DNA of 25,409 nt from an uncultured Verrucomicrobia subdivision 3 bacterium. GTDB lineage: Bacteria > Verrucomicrobiota > Verrucomicrobiae > Limisphaerales > UBA11358. Positions 15,893 through 25,148 of the stretch are shown here, piece after piece (position 1 is the stretch's first letter; the number at the start of each line of letters is the position of its first letter). The notes under the pieces are model-generated. The model had not been told where the DNA came from and made no database searches. It saw only the letters and a list, made by a program, of their open reading frames with translations. Location of the stretch: contig CAIXPZ010000244.1 in assembly GCA_903921455.1 (NCBI GenBank), positions 1 to 25,409 on the forward strand. Reading direction: 5' to 3'. Both the position numbers and the translations under genes were made by a program.

Positions 15893-15927
15893 AAGCTGGA
15901 GTCATCCTGACTCCAGCTTTTTCTTTT
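15893..15927 (+). terminator. Strong Rho-independent terminator
   Basis: A perfect 12-bp stem, AAGCTGGAGTCA (15893-15904) with TGACTCCAGCTT (15908-15919), and a 3-base loop are followed by TTTCTTTTT. It lies 21 bp after the histone-like gene. The stem would also fold on the minus strand, but the T-rich tail points right. Confidence 0.92.
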
Positions 15928-16086
15928 TCCACGCTGCTTCGCCCAGTCTCCAGCAAAGGGAGTTCGCTTGTCATACGACTGTTTTCGGGCATCACGCGGT
16001 GCCGGATTACGCGCAGGCCGAACCAGCGTGCCGGTAAAACGTCTGTCATTCTGCGTCAGAAATTCCCCATGAACCGGAAACAAAAC

Positions 16087-16144
16087 GCCCGGCAACCGAC
16101 TCCCCCATATTGGGGATTGCATTGCCGGGCCGGCGAAAACGCCG
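16087..16144 (+). other. Two adjacent hairpins upstream of gltB (candidate structured leader)
   Basis: GCCCGGCAA (16087-16095) pairs with TTGCCGGGC (16122-16130). Inside it, TCCCC (16101-16105) pairs with GGGGA (16112-16116). Immediately after, CGGCG (16131-16135) and CGCCG (16140-16144) form a stem with an AAAA loop. No T-run follows, so it is not an ordinary terminator. No known riboswitch is recognised. Nothing else was found in 15928-16287 apart from the palindrome listed next. Confidence 0.45.
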
Positions 16145-16169
16145 TCACTAATTCAAACGCGGGCAAAAA

Positions 16170-16231
16170 ATTGATTTCTAATGCGTAAATAAAGCGTTTT
16201 TTTTGAAAACATTTATTGCGCATGAATCAAT
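16170..16231. repeat. AT-rich imperfect palindrome upstream of gltB
   Basis: Three nested pairings are seen: ATTGATT (16170-16176) with AATCAAT (16225-16231), ATGCG (16181-16185) with CGCAT (16219-16223), and AATAAA (16188-16193) with TTTATT (16212-16217). The centre ends 57 bp before the gltB start. It could be an operator or an RNA hairpin. Confidence 0.5.
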
Positions 16232-16287
16232 TTTGAGTAAAAAATAGTTGAACGCGGACTTATCCATGCCTGCGTTCCCAAAAAACA

Positions 16288-19200
16288 ATGCCGACAGCTA
16301 ATGTGAACAGTCACGCCCCGATGGGGTTGCCACCGAAACAAGGTCTCTACGATCCGCAGTTCGAGCACGATGCGTGCGGACTGGGTTTTGTCGTGAATAT
16401 GAAGGGCAAGAAGTCGCACCAACTGGTGAGCGACGCTCTGAAGATTCTCGTAAACCTCGACCATCGTGGCGCGTGCGGTTGCGAAGCCAATACCGGCGAC
16501 GGCGCGGGCATTCTCATTCAGGTGCCGCACGATTTCTTTGTGCAAGAAAGCGCGAAGCTTGGCTTCAAGCTTCCCGGCATCGGCGAATACGGTGTCGGCC
16601 AGGTTTTCCTGCCGAAGAATCCCGCTGAACGCGCGACGGTCAAATTGGAATTCAGCAAGATTATCACCGCCGAAGGCCAGACACTGCTGGGCTGGCGCGA
16701 TGTGCCGGTGAATAATTCTTCGCTGGGCAAAGGGGCACTGTCGGCGGAACCGTTCATGGCGCAAGTTTTCATCGGCCGCAATGCGGGACTGAAAGACGAA
16801 GCCGCGTTCGAACGCAAACTTTACGTCATCCGCAAGGTCGCGGAACAAACCATCCGCTACGGCAACAACGTTACCGGGGGAAAATGGTTTTACGTTTCCA
16901 GCCTTTCAGCCCGCACGTTGACCTATAAGGGCATGTTGATGTCTGAACAGGTGGAGAAGTATTACGACGATTTGCGCAACCCCGCCGTCACCACCGCCAT
17001 CGCGCTTGTCCACTCGCGCTTCTCGACGAATACGTTTCCCAGTTGGGATCGCGCCCATCCGAACCGCTACATCGCCCACAACGGCGAAATCAACACGCTG
17101 CGCGGCAATGTCAACTGGATGAAGGCGCGCCAGGCGTTGTTCACCAGCAAAGTTTTTGGCGACGACCTGAAGAAAATTCTGCCCGTCATCAACACTGACG
17201 GCAGCGACTCGGCGCAGTTTGATAATTGCGTCGAACTGCTCACCCTCGCGGGCCGCGAATTGCCGCACGCCATGATGATGATGATTCCCGAACCGTGGGA
17301 AAATCACGAGAGCATGGACGCCGAACGCCGCGCGTTTTACGAATTTCATTCCTGCCTGATGGAGCCGTGGGACGGCCCGGCCTCCATGGCCTTCACGGAT
17401 GGCAAATTCATCGGCGCCTGCCTGGATCGCAACGGGCTGCGCCCGTCACGTTACTACGTCACCAAAGATGACGTCGTTATTATGGCATCGGAAGCCGGCG
17501 TGCTGCCGGTGGAACCCGAGCGCATCGCCGTCAAAGGCCGCTTGCAGCCGGGCAAAATGTTTTTGGTGGATCTCGAACAGGGCCGCATCATCGCGGACGA
17601 GGAGCTTAAAAAGAAGTATTCCTCCGCCCTGCCCTACGGCAAATGGCTCGAAGAAAACCATGTTCTCCTGAAGAATCTGCCGGAGCCGGCGCAGCACACC
17701 GAGCCGAGCCACCGGAAGATTTTGCAGTTGCAGCAGGCGTTCGGCTACACCTTTGAAGACCTGCGCTTTATTGTCGGCCCGATGGCCCGCGACGGTGTGC
17801 AACCGCTCGGCTCGATGGGCACCGACACCCCGCTGGCCGTGCTCTCGGAAAAGCCGCAGTTGCTCTACAATTATTTCAAGCAGCTCTTCGCGCAGGTCAC
17901 AAACCCGCCGATTGATCCCATCCGCGAGGAAATCATCACCTCGACGGAAATCATGGTCGGCGGCGAGGGCAACATGCTCGAACCCCTGCCCGAGAGCTGC
18001 CGCATGGTGAAGATGCACTATCCGATCCTGACGAATGAGGAGTTGGAAAAGCTGCGCCATATCTCTCGCCCCGAATTCCAATCCGTCACGCTGCCGATTT
18101 TATTCAAGGCGGCCGACGGTCCGCAAAGCCTGGCCAAGGCGATGGATAAATTATTCGCCACCGCCGACCAGGAAATCGCCAATGGCGCGAATATCGTCAT
18201 CTTGTCCGACCATGGCATTGACGCTGACCACGCCCCGATACCGGCCCTGCTGGCCGTTGCCGGTTTGCATCATCATTTGATCCGCAGCGGCACGCGCACA
18301 AAAATCGGTCTGATCCTCGAATCCGGCGAACCGCGCGAAGTCCATCACTTCTCCGCGCTCATCGGTTATGGCTGCACGGCGATCAATCCGTATCTGGCGT
18401 TCCGGACGATTAACGATCTCATCCATGAGAAGCTGCTCACGGACACCGACCTGAAGAAGGCCGTGGATAAGTTCATCAAGGCCGCGGTCAAGGGCGTCGT
18501 CAAGACGATGGCCAAGATGGGCATCTCGACCATTCAGAGCTATCACGGTGCGCAAATCTTTGAAGCGGTCGGCGTCAACAGCGACGTGGTGGATAAATAT
18601 TTCACCTGGACGCCGTCGCGCATCCAGGGCATCAGCCTTGAGGTCATCGCCGAGGAGGCGCTGGCCCGCCATCGCCGCGCGTTCCCGCGCGAGGCGGTCA
18701 ACACCGAACTCGACGCCGGCGGCCAATACCAATGGCGCGACGGCGGCGAACAGCACTTGTTCAATCCGCAGACGATTCACAAGCTCCAGACGGCCTGCCG
18801 GCTCGGCAGCGAAAAGATTTATCGCGAATACGCTGATTTGATCAACGACCGCGCAAAGTCACTGTGCACCCTGCGCGGCTTGCTGGACTTCAAATTTGCG
18901 GAAACGGCCATACCGCTGGCGGAAGTGGAATCTGTGGAAAGCCTCGTCAAGCGCTTCAAGACGGGCGCGATGAGTTACGGCTCCATCTCCAAGGAAGCGC
19001 ACGAAACGCTGGCCATCGCGATGAACCGCCTCGGCGGTCGCAGCAACACCGGCGAAGGCGGCGAGGCGGCTGAGCGCTACACCTGGACGAACGAAAAAGG
19101 CGACTCGAAGAACTCCGCGATCAAACAGGTCGCGAGCGGGCGGTTTGGCGTGACGAGCCACTACCTTGTCAACGCGAAGGAACTCCAGATCAAGATGGCG

Positions 19201-20898
19201 CAGGGCGCGAAGCCCGGCGAAGGCGGCGAATTGCCCGGTAAGAAAGTGTTCCCGGAAATCGCCCGCGTGCGCGGCACGACCGCCGGCGTCGGCTTGATTT
19301 CGCCGCCGCCGCACCATGACATCTACTCCATCGAGGATTTGGCGGAGCTGATCCACGACCTGAAGAATTCCAACCGCAACGCGCGCATCAGCGTCAAGCT
19401 CGTCGCCGAAGTCGGGGTCGGCACGATTGCCGCCGGCGTCGCGAAAGCGCACGCGGATGTCGTCCTGATCTCCGGTCACGACGGTGGCACCGGCGCCTCG
19501 CCGCTGTCGTCCATCAAACACGCCGGCGGGCCTTGGGAACTCGGTTTGGCCGAGGCGCACCAGACGCTCGTGCTGAACGGCCTGCGCAGCCGCATCTACG
19601 TTGAGACGGACGGTCAGCTGAAGACCGGGCGTGACGTGGCCGTGGCCGCGTTGCTCGGCGCGGAAGAATTCGGTTTCGCCACCGCCCCGCTCGTCGTGAT
19701 GGGGTGCATCATGATGCGCGTGTGCCATCTGAACACCTGCCCCGTCGGCGTCGCCACGCAGGACCCGCGTTTGCGCAAGCGTTTCACCGGCGAGGCGGAT
19801 CACGTCGTGAATTTCATGCGCTTCATCGCGCAGGAACTCCGCGAGATTATGGCCAAGCTCGGCTTCCGCAAGCTGGAGGACATGGTTGGTCGCACCGACA
19901 AATTGATTCCGTGGAAGGCCATCGAACATTGGAAAGCCAGCGGCATCGACATCTCGCCGATCTTGCATCAGCCGGACGTCGGCCCGGAAATCGGACGCTT
20001 CCGCTCGCAGGACCAGGATCACGGCCTGGAGAAATCTCTGGACGTGACCAGGCTGCTCGACCTCTGCAAACCCGCCATCGAGCGCGGCGAAAAGGTGAAG
20101 GCGGAGCTGCCCATCATCAACGTGAACCGCGTCGTCGGCACCATCGTCGGCAGCGAGATCACGAAGCAACACGGGCCGAACGGCCTGCCGGAAGACACCG
20201 TGCATCTGAAATTCCACGGCAGCGCCGGCCAGAGCCTCGGGGCGTTCGCGCCCAGGGGCATGACGCTCGAACTGGAAGGCGATGCCAACGATTATTTCGG
20301 CAAGGGTTTGAGTGGCGCAAAACTCATCGTGTATCCCCCGAAGGGTTCCACCTTCGTTGCGGAGGACAATATCATCATCGGCAACGTGGCGCTTTACGGC
20401 GCAACGGCCGGCGAGATTTTTGTCGGCGGCATGGCGGGCGAACGCTTCGCGGTCCGCAACTCCGGCGTCAACGCGGTCGTCGAGGCCATCGGCGATCACG
20501 GCTGCGAATATATGACCGGCGGCAAGGTGATCGTCCTCGGCAAGACCGGACGCAACTTCGCGGCGGGCATGAGCGGCGGCGTGGCTTACATCCTGGATGA
20601 GGCGGGCGATTTTAAAGACCGTTGCAACATGGAGCTCGTCGCCTTGGAGAAATTGGCGGACGCCGACGAGATCGAGGAGGTCTGGAAGCTGATCCAGCGC
20701 CATCAGGCTTACACGCAAAGCAAACGTGCGACGGAGATTCTCGCCGACTGGAAGAGCTTCCTTCCCAAGTTCGTCAGGGTCATGCCGCAGGATTACGCCC
20801 GCGTGCTCAGGTCGCTCAAGAAGGTGCAGTCGCAAGGCTTGAGCGGCGACGACGCCATCATGGCGGCGTTCGAGGAAAACGTCAAAGGCGGCCACTGA
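16288..20898 (+). CDS. gltB: Glutamate synthase large (alpha) subunit GltB (1536 aa)
   Basis: GltB turns glutamine and 2-oxoglutarate into two glutamates. The amidotransferase domain starts at Cys30 ([10 protein letters not shown]), the catalytic residue, so the first 29 residues are probably a cleaved propeptide. It extends to about residue 430 ([18 protein letters not shown] near 375-392). The central domain runs to about 780. The FMN synthase domain (about 820-1200) contains GAMSYGSIS near 892 and the 3Fe-4S cysteines C1140, C1146 and C1151 ([12 protein letters not shown]). The GXGXG beta-helix domain fills about 1300-1480. Length is full. A GxxExxY gene separates it from gltD, an uncommon arrangement for this operon. 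Confidence 0.98.
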   Translation: MPTANVNSHAPMGLPPKQGLYDPQFEHDACGLGFVVNMKGKKSHQLVSDALKILVNLDHRGACGCEANTGDGAGILIQVPHDFFVQESAKLGFKLPGIGEYGVGQVFLPKNPAERATVKLEFSKIITAEGQTLLGWRDVPVNNSSLGKGALSAEPFMAQVFIGRNAGLKDEAAFERKLYVIRKVAEQTIRYGNNVTGGKWFYVSSLSARTLTYKGMLMSEQVEKYYDDLRNPAVTTAIALVHSRFSTNTFPSWDRAHPNRYIAHNGEINTLRGNVNWMKARQALFTSKVFGDDLKKILPVINTDGSDSAQFDNCVELLTLAGRELPHAMMMMIPEPWENHESMDAERRAFYEFHSCLMEPWDGPASMAFTDGKFIGACLDRNGLRPSRYYVTKDDVVIMASEAGVLPVEPERIAVKGRLQPGKMFLVDLEQGRIIADEELKKKYSSALPYGKWLEENHVLLKNLPEPAQHTEPSHRKILQLQQAFGYTFEDLRFIVGPMARDGVQPLGSMGTDTPLAVLSEKPQLLYNYFKQLFAQVTNPPIDPIREEIITSTEIMVGGEGNMLEPLPESCRMVKMHYPILTNEELEKLRHISRPEFQSVTLPILFKAADGPQSLAKAMDKLFATADQEIANGANIVILSDHGIDADHAPIPALLAVAGLHHHLIRSGTRTKIGLILESGEPREVHHFSALIGYGCTAINPYLAFRTINDLIHEKLLTDTDLKKAVDKFIKAAVKGVVKTMAKMGISTIQSYHGAQIFEAVGVNSDVVDKYFTWTPSRIQGISLEVIAEEALARHRRAFPREAVNTELDAGGQYQWRDGGEQHLFNPQTIHKLQTACRLGSEKIYREYADLINDRAKSLCTLRGLLDFKFAETAIPLAEVESVESLVKRFKTGAMSYGSISKEAHETLAIAMNRLGGRSNTGEGGEAAERYTWTNEKGDSKNSAIKQVASGRFGVTSHYLVNAKELQIKMAQGAKPGEGGELPGKKVFPEIARVRGTTAGVGLISPPPHHDIYSIEDLAELIHDLKNSNRNARISVKLVAEVGVGTIAAGVAKAHADVVLISGHDGGTGASPLSSIKHAGGPWELGLAEAHQTLVLNGLRSRIYVETDGQLKTGRDVAVAALLGAEEFGFATAPLVVMGCIMMRVCHLNTCPVGVATQDPRLRKRFTGEADHVVNFMRFIAQELREIMAKLGFRKLEDMVGRTDKLIPWKAIEHWKASGIDISPILHQPDVGPEIGRFRSQDQDHGLEKSLDVTRLLDLCKPAIERGEKVKAELPIINVNRVVGTIVGSEITKQHGPNGLPEDTVHLKFHGSAGQSLGAFAPRGMTLELEGDANDYFGKGLSGAKLIVYPPKGSTFVAEDNIIIGNVALYGATAGEIFVGGMAGERFAVRNSGVNAVVEAIGDHGCEYMTGGKVIVLGKTGRNFAAGMSGGVAYILDEAGDFKDRCNMELVALEKLADADEIEEVWKLIQRHQAYTQSKRATEILADWKSFLPKFVRVMPQDYARVLRSLKKVQSQGLSGDDAIMAAFEENVKGGH

Positions 20899-20932
20899 TT
20901 TTATCCACAGATTGCACAGATGAACGCAGATT
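20898..20932. repeat. Left inverted repeat of the GxxExxY cassette
   Basis: ATTTTATCCACAGATT (20898-20913) and ACGCAGATT (20924-20932) match, inverted, the segment at 21304-21339 at about 28 of 35 positions with one gap. Copies of C(A/G)CAGAT are reiterated inside. It begins at the last base of the gltB stop codon. Confidence 0.65.
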
Positions 20933-21342
20933 TTCACAAATCCAGTCGCGACCCGGAGACATTTGCGGTTATCGGATCGGCCATGGAAGTTCCCCGGGAA
21001 CTGGGCCATGGGTTTTTGGAGGCCGTTTATCAGGAAGCATTGGCAATTGAATTGGCAGCCAGAAAAATTCCCTTCCAGCGTGAAGTGCCGTTGCCCGTGG
21101 CCTACAAAGGTAAGAAGCTGGCCTGCAGTTATCGTGCGGATTTTGTCTGTTATGAAAATGTGCTGGTTGAGTTGAAAGCCACCAGCCAGTTGACCGGCGC
21201 GGACGAGGCACAGGTCATAAACGAAATGAAAGCAACCGGAATGCAACGTGCGCTCTTAATAAATTTTGGCGCTCCCAGCCTGGAGTATAAACGCCGCGTT
21301 TTTAATCTGCGTGAATCCGCGAAATCTGCGGAAGAAAATTAA
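20920..21342 (+). CDS. GxxExxY family protein, PD-(D/E)XK-nuclease-like (140 aa)
   Basis: The name-giving motif is visible as GHGFLEAVY (G29, E33, Y36). It is followed by the typical '[21 protein letters not shown]' (split here as one family block), then YRADFV and VELKATSQL, which resemble the D...(E)xK core of PD-(D/E)XK nucleases. The family's function is unknown. The gene starts inside one copy of an inverted repeat and stops at the edge of the other, so gene and repeats look like one inserted unit between gltB and gltD. It probably rides on the gltBD transcript. ATG 20920 is used; most of the preceding 20 bp belongs to the repeat. Confidence 0.85.
   Translation: MNADFHKSSRDPETFAVIGSAMEVPRELGHGFLEAVYQEALAIELAARKIPFQREVPLPVAYKGKKLACSYRADFVCYENVLVELKATSQLTGADEAQVINEMKATGMQRALLINFGAPSLEYKRRVFNLRESAKSAEEN
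21304..21339. repeat. Right inverted repeat of the GxxExxY cassette
   Basis: AATCTGCGT (21304-21312) and AATCTGCGG (21323-21331) followed by AAGAAAAT form the inverse of the repeat at 20898-20932. The coding sequence runs through it and stops at 21340-21342. Confidence 0.65.
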
Positions 21343-21353
21343 TTTATTTAACT

Positions 21354-22838
21354 ATGGGAAAACCTACTGGATTTTTAGAGTTCCAACGCGAACTGCCGAA
21401 GGACCGCACCCCGCTGGAGCGCCTCACCGACTGGAAAGAGATTCATCTCCACCAGTCCGAGGCCGACCTCAAGAAGCAGGGCGCGCGCTGCATGGACTGC
21501 GGCATTCCGTTCTGCCACACCGGCCAGCTCGTCAGCGGCATGGCCAGCGGCTGCCCGATTCACAATCTCATTCCCGAATGGAATGACCTCGTCTATCGCG
21601 GCCTGTGGCGCGAGGCGCTCGACCGCCTGCACAAGACGAATAACTTCCCCGAGTTCACCGGCCGCGTGTGCCCCGCCCCGTGCGAAGGCTCCTGCGTGCT
21701 CGGCATGAAGGAACCGGCCGTCACCATCAAGAACATCGAGGTCAGCATCATTGACCACGGCTGGGCCAACGGCTGGGTCACCCCCGAGCCGCCGAAGCAG
21801 CGCACCGGCAAAAAAGTCGCCGTCGTCGGTTCCGGCCCCGCCGGACTTTCCGCCGCCGCGCAGTTGAACAAGGCCGGCCACGCCGTCACCGTGTTCGAGC
21901 GCGCCGACCGCCCGGGCGGCCTGCTCATGTATGGCATCCCCAACATGAAGCTCGATAAAAACGAAGTCGTGCTGCGCCGCATCGCCTTGCTGGAAAAGGA
22001 AGGCGTGAAGTTTGTCTGCAACACCGAGATCGGCAAAAATTATCCGGCCGACCGGCTGCAAAAAGAGTTCGACGCCGTCATTCTCGCCACCGGCGCGACC
22101 AAGGGCCGCGACCTGCCGATTGAAGGCCGTCAGCTCAAGGGCATTCATCTGGCGATGGAATTTCTCACCGCCAACACCCGGAACCTCCTCGACGGCGACC
22201 GGCCCGGCGCCCAAATCACGGCGGCCGGCAAGGATGTCGTCGTCATCGGCGGCGGCGACACCGGCACCGATTGCGTCGGCACCTCGCTGCGGCACGGCTG
22301 CCAGAGCATCGTGCAGGTGGAAATCCTGCCCAAGCCGCCGCTCGAGCGCGCCCGGGATAATCCGTGGCCCGAATGGCCCAAGACGCTCAAGGTGGATTAC
22401 GGCCAGGAGGAAGCCGCGGCCAAATACGGCGCCGACCCGCGCACCTATCTCACGACGGCCACCAGGTTCGAAGGCGACGCCCACGGCCAGGTCAAAGCCG
22501 TCCACACCGTGCAGGTGGAATGGACGAAGAACGACAAGGGCCAGTTCGTCCCGAAGAATGTCCCCGGCAGCGAGAAAGTCCTGCCCGCGCAGCTCGTGCT
22601 GCTCGCGATGGGTTTCCTCGGACCGGAACAGCCGTTGCTCGAAGCCCTCAGCGTCGAGCGCGATGCGCGCTCCAATGCCAAGGCCGACTTCGAAAAATAC
22701 GCCACCAACCACAAGGGCGTGTTCGCCTGCGGCGATTGCCGCCGCGGCCAGAGCCTCGTGGTCTGGGCCTTCAACGAAGGGCGCGGCGCGGCCCGCGAAT
22801 GCGACCGCTTCCTCATGGGCCGGACCGACCTGCCCTAA
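21354..22838 (+). CDS. gltD: Glutamate synthase small (beta) subunit GltD (494 aa)
   Basis: GltD oxidises NAD(P)H through FAD and passes electrons via iron-sulfur centres to GltB. The N-terminal cysteine clusters are present: C46, C49, C54 and C67 ([10 protein letters not shown]), then C106, C110 and C114 ([10 protein letters not shown]). The FAD site is [10 protein letters not shown] at 157-166 and the NADPH site [11 protein letters not shown] at 296-306. '[22 protein letters not shown]' near the C-terminus is the usual FAD-closing motif. Length is normal. It lies 11 bp after the GxxExxY gene, without a clear ribosome binding site, and is followed 9 bp later by a receiver-like gene. Confidence 0.97.
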   Translation: MGKPTGFLEFQRELPKDRTPLERLTDWKEIHLHQSEADLKKQGARCMDCGIPFCHTGQLVSGMASGCPIHNLIPEWNDLVYRGLWREALDRLHKTNNFPEFTGRVCPAPCEGSCVLGMKEPAVTIKNIEVSIIDHGWANGWVTPEPPKQRTGKKVAVVGSGPAGLSAAAQLNKAGHAVTVFERADRPGGLLMYGIPNMKLDKNEVVLRRIALLEKEGVKFVCNTEIGKNYPADRLQKEFDAVILATGATKGRDLPIEGRQLKGIHLAMEFLTANTRNLLDGDRPGAQITAAGKDVVVIGGGDTGTDCVGTSLRHGCQSIVQVEILPKPPLERARDNPWPEWPKTLKVDYGQEEAAAKYGADPRTYLTTATRFEGDAHGQVKAVHTVQVEWTKNDKGQFVPKNVPGSEKVLPAQLVLLAMGFLGPEQPLLEALSVERDARSNAKADFEKYATNHKGVFACGDCRRGQSLVVWAFNEGRGAARECDRFLMGRTDLP

Positions 22839-22847
22839 GCCCGCCGT

Positions 22848-23219
22848 ATGTCCCAGCCGCTCGCCATTGTTTTTTACGAACGGCTCATGCCCGGCAGCCA
22901 GCTGGTCAACCGCTTGCAGGACGCCCAGTATCGCGTCATCGCCCTCGACAACGCCGCGCGCCTCGCCGCCACGGTCCAGGCGGAGATGCCGCTGCTGCTG
23001 CTGGCCGATCTCGCGGCCAAGGGCGATGTGCTCGGCGCCCTGGGCAAGGTCAAGGCGGACGCAGCCACCAGCCATGTGCCCATCCTCGCCTTCGCGCCGG
23101 ATGCCGCGCCCGAATTGCTGACCGCGGCCCAACAGTCCGGCGCCAATCTGGCCGTGACCGAAAGCGCGCTGGTCAACCATCTGCCCCAGCTGCTCGAGCA
23201 GGTCTTGCGCGTGGACTAG
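22848..23219 (+). CDS. Receiver-like (pseudo-receiver) protein (123 aa)
   Basis: The length and alternating hydrophobic pattern fit a single response-regulator receiver domain. A central strand LLLLADL (about 50-56) stands where the phosphorylated Asp would be, and SHVPILAF (about 75-82) and a Gly-Ala pair (about 98-99) fit the later strands. The acidic pair near the N-terminus is replaced by 'FYERLMPG', and the conserved Lys is not seen, so phosphorylation is doubtful. It lies 9 bp after gltD and may be part of that operon. There is no output domain. The family call is by pattern only, so it could be another Rossmann-like protein. Confidence 0.7.
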   Translation: MSQPLAIVFYERLMPGSQLVNRLQDAQYRVIALDNAARLAATVQAEMPLLLLADLAAKGDVLGALGKVKADAATSHVPILAFAPDAAPELLTAAQQSGANLAVTESALVNHLPQLLEQVLRVD

Positions 23220-23238
23220 CATTAAATCGAAACTTCCC

Positions 23239-23267
23239 TTGACAGCCGCGGGAAAGGTTTTTAAGGT
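23239..23267 (+). promoter_or_regulatory. Promoter of the cold-shock gene
   Basis: A perfect -35 TTGACA (23239-23244) is followed after 17 bp by TAAGGT (23262-23267), which keeps the three most conserved -10 bases. It would give a leader of roughly 110 nt before the cold-shock ATG; long leaders are usual for these genes. Confidence 0.6.
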
Positions 23268-23382
23268 CGGCGCGTAACCAACCAAGAGGCATGAGCACAC
23301 GGGAAAAGTGATATATCAGACACCGCCATTACCGGCTGTGTCTGTTTTGCTTTTCGCTCGCCTCGCTAATCCAGGAGGAGTT

Positions 23383-23613
23383 ATGGCTAGCGGAAAAGTG
23401 AAGTGGTTTGACAATAAGAAGGGGTTTGGCTTCATCGCCGACGAGGCCGGACAGGATGTCTTCGTGCATCATTCGTCCATTCAGGGGCAGGGCTACAAAA
23501 CCTTGAATGAAAACGAGCCCGTGACCTTTGAACCCGTCTCCGGCGAGAAGGGTCTCAAGGCCGAGAACGTCCAGCGCACCCAGCACGTTGAGCGCGTCCG
23601 CCGGGCCGCCTGA
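23383..23613 (+). CDS. Cold-shock domain protein (76 aa)
   Basis: Cold-shock proteins bind single-stranded RNA and DNA and melt RNA structure. Both RNA-binding motifs are visible: KGFGFI (RNP1) and VFVHHSSI (RNP2), after the typical start ASGKVKWFDNKKG. The start at 23383 is fixed by a strong ribosome binding site, AGGAGGAG, at 23373-23380, which is the best one in the window. A longer frame from 23308 adds a peptide unlike the family. The C-terminal extension 'RTQHVERVRRAA' is basic. A promoter with a perfect -35 box lies upstream. Confidence 0.96.
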   Translation: MASGKVKWFDNKKGFGFIADEAGQDVFVHHSSIQGQGYKTLNENEPVTFEPVSGEKGLKAENVQRTQHVERVRRAA

Positions 23614-23664
23614 CCGGCGCCGGATTTCATTCGCGTCCGCCCGTGGCTTCGCTAACCTGCTGCC

Positions 23665-24888
23665 ATGTCGGCCCACTCATCGGCTCCCGTCACGAGCCTT
23701 TACGTCCACGTTCCGTTCTGCGCGCAGAAATGCGAATACTGCGCCTTTTATTCCGAGGCTTCCTCCGGCGCGCTCATCAACCGCTACGTTGACGCGCTCG
23801 TCCGCGAACTCGAGATCGTCGCCGCCGACCTCCGGCCGCAGACCATCTTCTTCGGCGGCGGCACGCCCTCCCTCCTGAACCTGCGCCAGTGGGAAACGCT
23901 GCTCCGCGCCATGGAAAAATTTAAGCTGCTCGGCGCCGACGAATTCACCATCGAGAGCAATCCCGCCACCGTCTCCGCCGACAAATGCAAGCTGCTCCGC
24001 GACTTCGGCGTCAACCGCATCTCCATGGGCGTGCAGTCCCTCGACGAAAAGCTCCTCGACCGCCTCGGCCGCATCCACTCCCGCGAACAGGTCTTCAAGT
24101 CCTTCGACATCCTGCGGCGTGCCGGCTTTGCCAACGTGAACCTCGACCTCATGTTCGCCATCCCCACCCAGACCATGGCCATCTGGCAGGACACGCTCAA
24201 CGAAGCCATGGCCATGCAGAGCGAACATCTCTCCAGCTACGAAGTCATCTACGAGGACGACACCCCGCTCTTCGACCAGCTCCAGGCCGGCGAATTTTCC
24301 GTGGACGAAAACCTCGCCTGCGAGATGTATGAGGAACTGATCACCCGCTCCGCCGCCGCCGGCTTTCACCAATACGAGATCGCCAACTTCGCGCGCGATA
24401 ACAGTTTCAAGTTACAAGATTCAAGTGTTCCGTCGAAGGCCGGCCCGCTGCTTGAAACTGAAAACTTGAAACTAGAAACCCCTGCTTTCGCCTGCCGTCA
24501 CAACGTCAACTACTGGCGCGGCGGCCAATACCACGGCCTCGGCCCCAGCGCCACCGGCTACGTCCGCGGCGTCCGCACCAAAAACTGGGCCAACACCCCG
24601 CTCTACTGCGACCAGCTGGAGAAAGGCAAACGCGCCATCGAATCCAGCGAGGAACTCCCGCCCCTGCGCCGCGCCGGGGAGATCGCCGCCTTCGGCCTCC
24701 GCATGAATGCCGGCTGGCCCTTTGCCGATTTCCAGCGCACCACCGGCTTTGACCTCCGCCGCGAATGGGCCGGCGAGATGGACCAATTGGTCGCCCAAGG
24801 CTGGGCCGCGCGCAGTGCCGACCGGTTTCACCTCACCCATCAGGGCCTGCGCTTTGCCGACGCCGCCGCCGAACTCTTCCTGCGCTGA
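23665..24888 (+). CDS. hemW: Radical SAM heme chaperone HemW (407 aa)
   Basis: HemW binds heme and delivers it to respiratory proteins; it was formerly annotated as an oxygen-independent coproporphyrinogen III oxidase. The radical SAM cluster motif is C19-C23-C26 (PFCAQKCEYCAF), followed by FFGGGTPSLL, IESNP and GVNRISMGVQS. The HemW signature CRHNVNYW is at 277-284. Between 'YEIANFAR' (ends 244) and this signature are about 31 extra residues, encoded by DNA with an inverted repeat; most HemW proteins have only a few residues here. The reading frame is intact. ATG 23665 has no clear ribosome binding site. It lies 51 bp after the cold-shock gene. Confidence 0.94.
   Translation: MSAHSSAPVTSLYVHVPFCAQKCEYCAFYSEASSGALINRYVDALVRELEIVAADLRPQTIFFGGGTPSLLNLRQWETLLRAMEKFKLLGADEFTIESNPATVSADKCKLLRDFGVNRISMGVQSLDEKLLDRLGRIHSREQVFKSFDILRRAGFANVNLDLMFAIPTQTMAIWQDTLNEAMAMQSEHLSSYEVIYEDDTPLFDQLQAGEFSVDENLACEMYEELITRSAAAGFHQYEIANFARDNSFKLQDSSVPSKAGPLLETENLKLETPAFACRHNVNYWRGGQYHGLGPSATGYVRGVRTKNWANTPLYCDQLEKGKRAIESSEELPPLRRAGEIAAFGLRMNAGWPFADFQRTTGFDLRREWAGEMDQLVAQGWAARSADRFHLTHQGLRFADAAAELFLR
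24404..24472. repeat. Palindromic repeat element inserted in frame in hemW
   Basis: GTTTCAAGTT...TTCAAG (24404-24426) is the inverted copy of CTTGAAAC...AACTTGAAAC (24450-24472), about 18 of 23 matching. The two arms enclose a GC-rich loop. The element adds residues to HemW without breaking the frame, similar in principle to Rickettsia palindromic elements. Confidence 0.65.
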
Positions 24889-25148
24889 ACCCAGCCCGCC
24901 GAGCGGATGCTGCGTCCGGAGTTCCGCCAAGATCGCAGCCGGAGCGGGGAACGTAGGTCCTCTTGTGATGAACCGGGGGCGGCACAGGCAGGATCACGTG
25001 AGGCGGCTCGTCAAACCGCTGGCCGCTGTCTAGCGTCCATCCTTCGTCAAGCCGTATGACTCCAGTAGTCATGTGAGCCTCATTTGTTATTGGTTCGGCA
25101 CCATGATATCCGGGATTATCTAATTAGTTATCCTGTTTTAGTGAGTAT
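24889..25148. other. Gap after hemW without a visible gene
   Basis: No credible reading frame is seen. The left half is GC-rich, while the right half (about 25080-25150) is AT-rich and probably holds the promoter of the frame that starts at 25149. No clear terminator for hemW was found. Confidence 0.5.

Noticed and set aside
15874..16122. 82-codon minus-strand frame after the histone-like gene
   Set aside because: It runs through the strong terminator and an inverted repeat and has no protein-like features.
16111..16126. Sigma-54-like promoter (GG-10-GC spacing) before gltB
   Set aside because: Only the GG and TTGC parts fit, and these bases belong to a hairpin; the rest of the consensus is missing.
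18859..21246. Long minus-strand frame (795 codons) opposite gltB
   Set aside because: Shadow frame caused by high GC and biased codon use in gltB; no family-like motifs.
21375..23300. Long minus-strand frame (641 codons) opposite gltD, and a plus-strand frame at 22012-23121
   Set aside because: Both are shadows of gltD; the plus one is Arg/Ser/Pro-rich with no domain.
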